DNA from: Kiritimatiellales bacterium
GTDB lineage: Bacteria; Verrucomicrobiota; Kiritimatiellia; Kiritimatiellales; Pontiellaceae
Length of the DNA stretch: 64,000 bases
Reading direction: 5' to 3'
Assembly: GCA_021734345.1 (NCBI GenBank)
Contig: JAIPJC010000003.1
Location: forward strand, 1-64,000
Part shown: one piece after another, positions 27,335 through 34,525 of the stretch
Layout of the letters: each line of letters opens with the position of its first letter
Position numbering within the stretch: the first letter of the stretch is position 1
The notes under the pieces: generated by a model
Database searches by the model: none
What the model was told of the DNA's origin: nothing
What the model saw: only the letters and a program-made list of their open reading frames with translations
Program-made: the position numbers and the translations under genes

Positions 27335-27509
27335 TCCTATCTCCTTTTTTTACATCTCCCACTAGTCTTGGAATCGATCCAAAACCTCGGACAACGTTCA
27401 TAAGGTAGCACGTTCTTAAAAACCTACCTTAACACCAGCGCCAATCGTCCGCACAATCGTGCCTGTCGCCAAACTTGCCAAAACAGGCCGGAGAAGGCAG
27501 CATGTGCGC
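27335..27509. promoter_or_regulatory. Divergent AraC / module-protein promoter region
   Basis: Separates the minus-strand gene starting at 27334 from the AraC gene starting at 27510. On the minus strand TGGCGCTGGTGTTAAG lies at 27428-27443, about 93 bases before the module gene. The same 16-base pattern, TGGCRCT-N4-TYAAG, occurs at 26552-26567 and at 56840-56855, in each case upstream of a secreted protein next to a related AraC regulator. This is a candidate AraC binding site or promoter element. Confidence 0.45.
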
Positions 27510-28388
27510 ATGCATAAAGGCACTAAAGTTGATCAGGAGTATGTGTTCGGGAAAAACGGATTCCCTATGGACGTCTCGACATGGAAGCAGCACGGCGACT
27601 ATCCCAGCCATACGCACGATTTTTCCGAAATCGCCATTATCATTCAGGGAACCGGCATGATGGAGGTGGAAGGCCAATCCTTCGCCTTCCATGCCGGCGA
27701 TGTGTTCGTGCTGCACGGCAACCGTCCGCATGCCTATGTGAACACGCACGACTTGACCCTCATCAATATCACCTATGTCCCGCAAGCCATCGCGGTTGAT
27801 CGGTTCGACTCCGGCATCCTTCCCGGCTACCAGGCCCTCTTTGTCATTGAACCGGCGATCCGGAAAACCACGCCCTACACCCGGCATCTGACCCTGACGG
27901 CGGATCAGATGATCCAGATCAAGGCCCTCGCCGACATCATGGAGCGGGAACTGCATTCAAAACGTCCCGGCTTCCAGCTCATGGCCGTAGGGCACTTCAT
28001 GATCCTGATCACCCAGCTTTCCCGCTTCTACACCGAATCCGAAGCTCCGGACGCGCAGAAGGTGCTGCGGCTCGCAAACGCCCTGAGTTTTCTCGAACAG
28101 CACTACATGGAAGAAATCGATGTGGATGAACTGGCTCGGATCGCGCACATGTCGCGCCGTTCCCTGTTCCGCGCATTTTCGGAAGTCACCCACCAAACAC
28201 CGCTCAACTATCTATTGAACCTGCGCATCATGAAAGCGGTCGAGCTGCTGGAGACCACGAAAAAAACCATTACCGAAATCGCCTTCGACTGCGGCTTCCA
28301 GGACAGCAACTATTTTTCGCGCCAGTTTAAAAAGGTGTTGGACTTCACGCCCAGCGAGTTCCAAAAAAAATTCAATCGGAACACCTGA
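27510..28388 (+). CDS. AraC-family regulator with cupin sensor (paralogue of 55832-56746)
   Basis: About 292 residues from MHKGTKVDQEYVFGK; an in-frame ATG at 27459 is possible but lies in the duplicated promoter block. The cupin half has YPSHTHDFSEIAIIIQGTG and FAFHAGDVFVLHGNRPHAYV. The AraC half has ELARIAHMSRRSLFRAFSEV and ITEIAFDCGFQDSNYFSRQF with FTPSEFQKKF. Large parts match the regulator at 55832-56746 residue for residue (THDFSEIAIII, HAGDVFVLH, GYQALF-IEP, MSRRSLF). Each sits divergent from a PEP-CTERM or related gene, suggesting the two loci share a control scheme. Repeat cluster C starts 28 bases after its stop. Confidence 0.9.
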   Translation: MHKGTKVDQEYVFGKNGFPMDVSTWKQHGDYPSHTHDFSEIAIIIQGTGMMEVEGQSFAFHAGDVFVLHGNRPHAYVNTHDLTLINITYVPQAIAVDRFDSGILPGYQALFVIEPAIRKTTPYTRHLTLTADQMIQIKALADIMERELHSKRPGFQLMAVGHFMILITQLSRFYTESEAPDAQKVLRLANALSFLEQHYMEEIDVDELARIAHMSRRSLFRAFSEVTHQTPLNYLLNLRIMKAVELLETTKKTITEIAFDCGFQDSNYFSRQFKKVLDFTPSEFQKKFNRNT

Positions 28389-28415
28389 CGCGCGAAACGA
28401 GCCTCCCCTGCGAAG

Positions 28416-28609
28416 AACGCGCCTTGCTTCGCTGCGACGCTACTACATGCCTTTCCCACTACATACTCCACGCCTCTCCGTACGTAGTAGTTCCGCAGGC
28501 AGAGCCAAGGAACGTTACCTCCGCTCCGCATAACGCGCCTTGCTTTGCTGCGACGCTACCAAATGCATTTTGTATGTAATAGGCACGCAGGCGCAAGCCA
28601 AGGAACATT
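28416..28609. repeat. REP-like repeat cluster C (F, R, F, R)
   Basis: F units at 28416-28447 and 28532-28563, R units at 28481-28516 and 28573-28609. The F-R order gives two imperfect long inverted pairs, like bacterial BIMEs. The last pair is the most diverged of the set (CTACCAAA, TATGTAATAGG). The cluster ends 51 bases before the RAYT start codon. Confidence 0.9.
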
Positions 28610-28660
28610 GTTCGCCAACAATCCTTGCCTATTCTTGTTCAGCAAGATAAACAAAGTCCC

Positions 28661-29254
28661 ATGTACCGCTACAAAAACCTTGCCCCGGAAAAACAACGGG
28701 AGTTGCTCCATCATCGCAGGATTTGCGGACTTCCGCTGCATGAGCCGCCGCACTTTGCTGACGGAATCCGCACCTATCACATTGCCGCGGCCTGCTACGA
28801 ACATCGGCATGTTCTCAACACCTCGGCTCGCCGAACGGATTTCGCCGAAACTCTCATGGCATCACTCGAGGCCATCGATGGCCCGGAACTTTTTGCCTGG
28901 GCCATACTCCCCAACCACTACCACCTGCTGATCCGTTGCAACCTCGATCAACTGCGTCCAGCCCTCGGGAAACTGCACAACCGCACGGCGACCCGATGGA
29001 ATAGGGAAGACGGTACACCGGGTCGCAAGGTGTGGTTCCGGTTCACCGACCGCTTCATGCGTAGCGATCGCCATTTTATGGCGACTGTGAACTATATCCA
29101 CGCCAATCCCGTACACCATGGCTATGTCGAGTCCGCCACCGACTGGCCATGGAGCAGCCTCCACCAATGGCTGGAACAATACGGACGGGAAAAGCTGGTT
29201 GCGTTGTGGCACGCCTATCCCGTGCTTGATATGGGCAAAGGCTGGGACGAGTAA
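28661..29254 (+). CDS. REP-associated tyrosine transposase (RAYT, Y1 HUH family)
   Basis: 197 residues from MYRYKNLAPEKQ; an in-frame TTG at 28625 lies in the flank of the repeat cluster and is less likely. The single-strand transposase core has the HUH pair H86-Y-H88 in AWAILPNHYHLLI and the catalytic Tyr145 in VNYIHANPVHHGYVESATDW, the classic Y1_Tnp/RAYT pattern. ARRTDFAETL and WPWSSLHQW are also usual in this group. RAYTs are domesticated IS200/IS605-type transposases that mobilise REP palindromes. This one is flanked by repeat clusters C and D on both sides, and related units are seen at three other sites within 10 kb. All catalytic residues are present, so it may be active. Confidence 0.93.
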   Translation: MYRYKNLAPEKQRELLHHRRICGLPLHEPPHFADGIRTYHIAAACYEHRHVLNTSARRTDFAETLMASLEAIDGPELFAWAILPNHYHLLIRCNLDQLRPALGKLHNRTATRWNREDGTPGRKVWFRFTDRFMRSDRHFMATVNYIHANPVHHGYVESATDWPWSSLHQWLEQYGREKLVALWHAYPVLDMGKGWDE

Positions 29255-29258
29255 CCCG

Positions 29259-29438
29259 CACGTAGTAGTCGCGCAGACGCAGCCAAGAGCCATTCCCCCC
29301 TGAAACGCGTCTTGCTCCGCTGCGACGCTACTACATACCTTTCAACTCCTTTACGTTCGTAGTAGTTCCGCAGGCGCAGCCAAGGAACGTTACCTTCGAA
29401 CCGCGCAACGCGTCTTGCTTCGCTACGACGCTACTACA
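29259..29438. repeat. REP-like repeat cluster D (R, F, R, F)
   Basis: R units at 29259-29294 and 29356-29391, F units at 29304-29335 and 29407-29438. The first R begins five bases after the transposase stop codon. The last F ends eight bases before the stop codon of the minus-strand sulfatase at 29446. Together with cluster C it brackets the RAYT gene. Confidence 0.9.
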
Positions 29439-29445
29439 AACCCTT

Positions 29446-30843
29446 CTATTCCCCGTGCAGCTTGTCGATCCATTTCGGGCGTTCCGGCAACGTGTCCATC
29501 CATGTATCCAGATCCCGACTTAGCCGGTCGCGCACTTCAGGATATTCCGATGATAGGTCGTGCTGCTCACCGATATCATCGGACATGCGATACAGCTCGA
29601 CCATGCCCGTCTTGGGAGAGACCAGCTTCCAGTCGCCGTCGCGGATCGCATACTGCCGTGCCCACGAAGTCAGGTAGCGCCAGCGCAAAACATGCGCCGG
29701 TCCTTTTCCCGCCACTTCGGGAAGAAGACCGGGCAGGAGATTTGTGCCGTCCTTTTCCTCCGGCGTTGCGGCTCCGGCCACCGCGAGAAACGTCGGCAGC
29801 AAATCGAGACTGATCACCGGCCATTCGGCCACCTGCCCCGCCTTCAGCCGGGCCGGCCAGTTGAATATCATCGGGACGCGCATACCGCCCTCGTAGAGAC
29901 TTCCCTTTGCGCCCTTCAGCGGACCGTTCGACCCGGCGTTGTACCCGGCGCCCGAACTGGGCGCGCCGTTGTCGCTTAGAAAAACAATCAATGTGTTATC
30001 CCGGATTCCCAGCTCATCGAGCTTGGCGAGCAAACGCCCAATGTTGCTGTCCATCGATTTGACCATGGCCGCAAAGGTTCGGCGCACCGGGTCTTCTATG
30101 GTTGCAAACCGATCAATGATTTCCTGCGGTGCTTCCAACCGCCAGTGCGGGGCGTTGTAGGCTAGATAGAGGAAGAACGGGCGGTCATCCGTTTTTTTGG
30201 CGGAAACGAATTCGATCGCCTTGTCGGTGAACACATCGGTGATGTAACCCTCCGTCCACGGAACGACTTCATCCTTTTCATTGCGGAACCGATCCCCCCA
30301 CCAGCCGGGTTTATGGCTTTTCTGTCCCCATGTCTGCTGTTCGCCCAGGTTGGCCGGCCAGAAATAGCCCATGCCGCCGCGCATGTAGCGACAACAGTCA
30401 AAGCCGTTCGCAAAAGGCTGGGAATCGAGCGGCTCGCCGAGGTGCCACTTGCCGACCATGCCGGTCCGGTAGCCGGCGTCCTTGAGCAACGCCGCGACGG
30501 TTGTTGTCTTACCGTCCTGAAAACCGAACGACCATGCATATTTATCATCCACATTGGCCTCGAACCCCAGCCGCTGCTGATGGATGCCGGTCATCAGGCC
30601 GCAACGCGAAGGCCCGCACTGCGGAGCCGTTACATGCGCATCGGTAAAACGGATTCCATCCGCGGCCAGCCGGTCGATCACCGGCGTGTCCAGATCCTTT
30701 GCCCCGTAGCAGCCGAGATCGCCATAGCCCTGGTCGTCGGACAGGATCAGGATTATGTTGGGCGATTGCGGAACCGCCGCGTTCGCCGTCCCGGCGGAAA
30801 ACACCGCAAGCAAGCAAGTAAGCAACCATGGATTCATCTTCAT
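29446..30843 (-). CDS. Secreted sulfatase (S1 family, N-acetylgalactosamine-6-sulfatase-like pattern)
   Basis: 465 residues with signal peptide WLLTCLLAVFSAGTANA. The metal site is LSDDQGYGDLGCYG and the formylglycine motif is C76-G-P-S-R80 (APQCGPSRCGLMTG). FLSDNGAPSSGAGYNAGSNG, then PLKGAKGSLYEGGMRVP, is the usual pattern of GalNAc-6-/arylsulfatase A-like enzymes. KWHLGEPL supplies the Lys-Trp-His of the active site. GGAG nine bases before the first ATG supports this start. It is the last of a run of four sulfatases on this strand. The family includes enzymes acting on galactose or GalNAc sulfates. Confidence 0.92.
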   Translation of the reverse strand: MKMNPWLLTCLLAVFSAGTANAAVPQSPNIILILSDDQGYGDLGCYGAKDLDTPVIDRLAADGIRFTDAHVTAPQCGPSRCGLMTGIHQQRLGFEANVDDKYAWSFGFQDGKTTTVAALLKDAGYRTGMVGKWHLGEPLDSQPFANGFDCCRYMRGGMGYFWPANLGEQQTWGQKSHKPGWWGDRFRNEKDEVVPWTEGYITDVFTDKAIEFVSAKKTDDRPFFLYLAYNAPHWRLEAPQEIIDRFATIEDPVRRTFAAMVKSMDSNIGRLLAKLDELGIRDNTLIVFLSDNGAPSSGAGYNAGSNGPLKGAKGSLYEGGMRVPMIFNWPARLKAGQVAEWPVISLDLLPTFLAVAGAATPEEKDGTNLLPGLLPEVAGKGPAHVLRWRYLTSWARQYAIRDGDWKLVSPKTGMVELYRMSDDIGEQHDLSSEYPEVRDRLSRDLDTWMDTLPERPKWIDKLHGE

Positions 30844-30943
30844 CTTTTTATTCTCCTTTAACCTAATCGTGGCGACTGCCAGCGAAACACGCGCAAGTCA
30901 GCCTATTTTTTCCCAACAGCCAGCCGGTGACGAGTTGGGCGTT

Positions 30944-32443
30944 TCACTGTTCAATCTCCTCCGGTTTCACGGGTTTGCCTTCCCACATCCAGACGCCGTC
31001 CTTTTGCTCCAAGACGCGATACGCGCTGCCCGGGACGGGAGGCAGATTCGCTTTCGGCAGCCACTTCGCAAGGTCACGGATTGTTTCCTTATACTCCGGG
31101 AGCGGGGCGAGGTTGGTCCATTCATTCGGATCGGCCTGCATGTCGTAAAGTTCCTCCGAGCCATCAGCGTAGCGGATGTAGCGCCAGCGTTCGGTGCGGA
31201 CCGTGTGATTGCCGACGTTGTGCGTTGTGATGGCGGGCCATGGCCGCTTGGACTGCGCGTTCTTCAATTGCGGCATGAGACTGTGCCCTTCGAGGCCGGA
31301 CTTGGGCGGCAGTCCGCACAGTTCAACCAGCGACGGATAGATGTCGAGCAGTTCGGCCGGTTGCGTGCATTTCGCTCCCTTGGTCACACCCGGGCCGGCG
31401 ATGATGAGCGGTACATGCGTCGAACGCTCCCAAAGACTGCACTTGCCCGTCATGTCCTTTTCGCCCAGATGCCAGCCGTTGTCGCTCCAGAGGACAACGA
31501 CGGTGTTGGTCGCCTCTCCGCTAGCCTCGAGCGCGTCCAGCAAACGCCCAATCTGGCTGTCCATAAACGTGGTGGTGGCCAGATAAGCACGCACAAGTGG
31601 ACTCCATTGATTCGCTTGCTTCAGCCACGTCAGTCGCGGTTCGGGAACTTTCCAATGAAGATACCAGGAGAAGAACGGCACGCCGCCACGCTCAAAAACA
31701 TGCCCCTTGACGGGCGGCAGGATGGTTTGATCTTCGGGGAACAGGTCGAACCATTTTTGGGACGCGAAGCATGGCACATGCGGCAACCGGAATCCGGCCG
31801 CGAGAAAGAACGGCTTGCCTGCCGGCCGTGCCTTCAACTGCGCAATCGCATTGTCGGCGGTTTGCCAGTCCGGCTGGATCCGGTCATCCTCGGGGAAAGG
31901 GCCCCAGTCCATCATCCACATGGGGTCGGGCGTGTGGACGAATTTTGTTTTGGGCTGGGGCATGCCGGGTGCCGGCCCCCAGACATTAAACTCGTTTGCC
32001 TGGAGCTCCCGGGGGATCGATCCGTCGTGGAAGACTTTGCCAAACGTCGCGGTGAAGTAGCCATGCTGGGCAAAATATTGCGGCAACGTGACCGCGTGTT
32101 CCGTGGCCAGCGCATTGCGGATGCCCGGCACCAACCCGTAGATTCCCATGGTGGATGGGCGTAGGCCGGTGAGCAGGCTTGCCCGCGAGGGATTGCAGAG
32201 CGGTGCCTGGCAATGCGCGTTGCTGAACAGCGTGCCGCGCATTGCCAGCCGATCCATGTTTGGCGTCCGCGCCTGCGGGTGTCCGCCCAGACAACCCACC
32301 CAATCGTTCAGATCATCAATGGCGATGAATAAAACGTTGGGAGGATTCGCGGGCTGGAGTTGGGCGGCGGTTGCAACGGCCGACTGGATGGCCAGCCATG
32401 CCGCTACGCCCGGCTTTAAAATGGAACGTAAACAAACACTCAT
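30944..32443 (-). CDS. Secreted sulfatase, iduronate-2-sulfatase-like (S1 family)
   Basis: 499 residues from MSVCLRSILKPG, with AAAGGAG five bases upstream; the 41-codon extension is arginine/serine rich and is rejected. The signal peptide is followed by VLFIAIDDLNDWVGCLGG and C83-N-P-S-R87. WSDNGWHLGEKDMTGKCSLW and PLLPHVPCF-like stretches match the sulfatase at 14574-16100, its closest relative here (both have AIDD or VIDD, NDWVG, GGHP, CNPSR). It lies 13 bases after the stop of the sulfatase at 32457, so the pair is cotranscribed. Likely substrate class is a 2-O-sulfated sugar by analogy only. Confidence 0.92.
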   Translation of the reverse strand: MSVCLRSILKPGVAAWLAIQSAVATAAQLQPANPPNVLFIAIDDLNDWVGCLGGHPQARTPNMDRLAMRGTLFSNAHCQAPLCNPSRASLLTGLRPSTMGIYGLVPGIRNALATEHAVTLPQYFAQHGYFTATFGKVFHDGSIPRELQANEFNVWGPAPGMPQPKTKFVHTPDPMWMMDWGPFPEDDRIQPDWQTADNAIAQLKARPAGKPFFLAAGFRLPHVPCFASQKWFDLFPEDQTILPPVKGHVFERGGVPFFSWYLHWKVPEPRLTWLKQANQWSPLVRAYLATTTFMDSQIGRLLDALEASGEATNTVVVLWSDNGWHLGEKDMTGKCSLWERSTHVPLIIAGPGVTKGAKCTQPAELLDIYPSLVELCGLPPKSGLEGHSLMPQLKNAQSKRPWPAITTHNVGNHTVRTERWRYIRYADGSEELYDMQADPNEWTNLAPLPEYKETIRDLAKWLPKANLPPVPGSAYRVLEQKDGVWMWEGKPVKPEEIEQ

Positions 32444-32456
32444 CGGGGCTCCTTTC

Positions 32457-34319
32457 CTATTTGGATTGATCTGTTTGGATGGCGCCGTCGGGCGCAATGA
32501 TTTCGGACTGGAGCTTCGGTAGCTGTTGCGGAACAATACAGCGAAACACCGCCAGATTCTTTTCACCCATCAAGGGATAATTACATGGGTCGTTGAATTT
32601 GCCGATCGGGGCATAGGCCAGCCCCTCGGCGGTGGCATAGGGCTTGTTCATCCAGATCATTTCATCGCCATAAAACGCCGCCATCGGGATATGTTGTTTG
32701 CTCCATTGGCGGAACCCACCCGCAGCGAAAAATTCAAGCGTAACGTACGGGTCGTAGCCGGTCAGCCGATCGATGGCCACGACCAGATAAAAGACATCGC
32801 CGGAAGAAAGTTTGAGCGGAGACAAATCGAAGGGCTGGTGCAGCCGTCGCGCATTTGCCGGAATGTCTCCTCCAACGAGCTGCTTGCGCAGTGCCGTTTC
32901 TTCCGCAGCGGCAACCGGACCGAGCACCCAACAGCTTTGCAACAACTTGACCTCGCGCGGCTGGAAGCCGGTGTCGTGTTTTAGCTTTTCAAGACGCGCC
33001 TCCATTTCCTGCTGAACCGCCGCATATTCCGGGTGGTCGTACAGGTCGCGTTGTTCCAGCGGATCGTTTTTCAAGTCGTAGAGTTCCTTGACCGGCTTCG
33101 CCAGATAATCGATCAGCTTGTAGCGGTCGGTGCGCACGGCCTGCATCGGTGGAAGGGCGTCCGACCACGCGTTCCAGAAGTCGAAAAGGAATTCATCGCG
33201 CCACGTGGCATTGGTTTCAGCAAACAGCGGGGCCCAGCTTTTCCCGTCCATGCCGTCGGGAGCCGGTACACCGCAAAGGTCGAGGATGGTCGGGGCGATG
33301 TCTAGATTCAGCACCATCTGCTCGCGCTTCATCCCCGGCGAAACGACCTTGGGGTAACGCACAATCATCGGCACCCGCATGACCTGCTCGTAGGCATAGT
33401 GTTTTTCGCAGAGACCGAATTCTCCCAGCGAATAGCCTTGGTCGCTGGTATAAATCACCAACGTGTTGTCCAGCCGTCCCGATTTTTCCAAGGCCTGGAC
33501 AATGGTTCCGACCGACTCGTCGAGGGTTAGCGCCAACCGGCTATAGCTGCGTAGCCACTCTTGGAAGCTTCCATAGGACGGGATGCCGGGCTGGAACTGA
33601 TCCGCAAAGATGCAGTTGCCCTTTAGCCCCGGCTTGCGCAGCTCCCACGTCGCCGGTTTCGAAAATACCGTATCCACCAGGCGACTCTTCATCCGCTCTG
33701 GATATTGGAACGGGATATGGGAGGCCTTGAGTCCCACGACAAGACAGAACGGATCGTCGCCCGCACCGCTCCACTTCTTGATCTGCGCCGCGGCCAGCTC
33801 CGCCAGCCGGTCGTCGGTGAAGCCTTTGCTTTCGGTATTCTTGCCATTGATCCACAACGGCTGGTCGTGGAAATTTCCAACGAATGGAAAACCGATCCAC
33901 TCGTCGAATCCCGGCTTCGGCTTTTCGTCTTCACCGAGATGCAACTTGCCGATGTAGCCCGTGCGGTAGCCCGCTTGTTTCAGGAATTGCGGGAAGGTCT
34001 GCTGCGTCATCAGAAACGAGTTGTTGCACCAAATGATTTCCGGTGCGGAGGCGCGGTGCGCGTAGCGGCCCGTCAGGATGGAGGCGCGCGACGGCGAGCA
34101 AACCCCGGAACAGGCGAACGCATTCTCGAAGGAAATCCCTTCCGCCGCCAACCGGTCAAGGTTCGGCGTCGCCATGAACGGGTTGCCCTTGTGCCCCATC
34201 CAGTCGGCGCGGTGGTCGTCGGCGATGATCAGGACAACATTGGGTTTCTGTGCGGCCTGTCCGACACCAACCAAGGCTCCGAACGCCAGCAAAACGCGGA
34301 TTAATATTTTCAACTTCAT
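32457..34319 (-). CDS. Secreted sulfatase with a C-terminal extension
   Basis: 620 residues from MKLKILIRVLLAFG; a start four codons upstream is also possible. Signal peptide, then IIADDHRADWMG and C74-S-P-S-R78 (GVCSPSRASILTGRY). YTSDQGYSLGEFGLCEKHYAYEQ and DPLEQRDLYDHPEY are typical of the heparan N-sulfatase/choline-sulfatase-like branch of S1. The sulfatase domain ends near residue 455. About 150 further residues (SCWVLGPVAAAEETALRKQL onward; YLVVAIDRLTGYDPYVTLEF) look like a beta-rich accessory domain and are unlike other sulfatases here. It is the first gene after repeat cluster E and pairs with 30944. Confidence 0.9.
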   Translation of the reverse strand: MKLKILIRVLLAFGALVGVGQAAQKPNVVLIIADDHRADWMGHKGNPFMATPNLDRLAAEGISFENAFACSGVCSPSRASILTGRYAHRASAPEIIWCNNSFLMTQQTFPQFLKQAGYRTGYIGKLHLGEDEKPKPGFDEWIGFPFVGNFHDQPLWINGKNTESKGFTDDRLAELAAAQIKKWSGAGDDPFCLVVGLKASHIPFQYPERMKSRLVDTVFSKPATWELRKPGLKGNCIFADQFQPGIPSYGSFQEWLRSYSRLALTLDESVGTIVQALEKSGRLDNTLVIYTSDQGYSLGEFGLCEKHYAYEQVMRVPMIVRYPKVVSPGMKREQMVLNLDIAPTILDLCGVPAPDGMDGKSWAPLFAETNATWRDEFLFDFWNAWSDALPPMQAVRTDRYKLIDYLAKPVKELYDLKNDPLEQRDLYDHPEYAAVQQEMEARLEKLKHDTGFQPREVKLLQSCWVLGPVAAAEETALRKQLVGGDIPANARRLHQPFDLSPLKLSSGDVFYLVVAIDRLTGYDPYVTLEFFAAGGFRQWSKQHIPMAAFYGDEMIWMNKPYATAEGLAYAPIGKFNDPCNYPLMGEKNLAVFRCIVPQQLPKLQSEIIAPDGAIQTDQSK

Positions 34320-34358
34320 TCGTATCCCCATACCATTTCCTTATTGCTTTAACCCCTG

Positions 34359-34525
34359 AACGCGCCTTGCTTCGCGGCGACGCTACCACAAACCTTCAAC
34401 GCCTCCCCGCACGTAGTAGGCTCGCAGGCGCAGCCAAGGAACGTTACACTACGCCTACATAACGCGCCTTGCTTCGCGGCGGCGCTACTACATGCCTTTT
34501 CGCCCTGCTTCGCGGCGACGCTACT
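34359..34525. repeat. REP-like repeat cluster E (F, R, F, partial F)
   Basis: F units at 34359-34390, 34461-34492 and a partial one at 34501-34525; R at 34410-34445. These copies share TTCGCGGCG where the other clusters have TTCGCTGCG, so they spread locally as a subfamily. The last F contains the TAG stop codon of the gene at 34521-36680. No copies were found beyond this point in the window. Confidence 0.9.

Noticed and set aside
28661-29254. Complete insertion sequence.
   Set aside because: No terminal inverted repeats or target duplications of a classical IS; the single-gene RAYT with REP-like flanks fits better.
30755-32164. 469-codon open frame on the plus strand.
   Set aside because: Antisense to two sulfatases; no family pattern.
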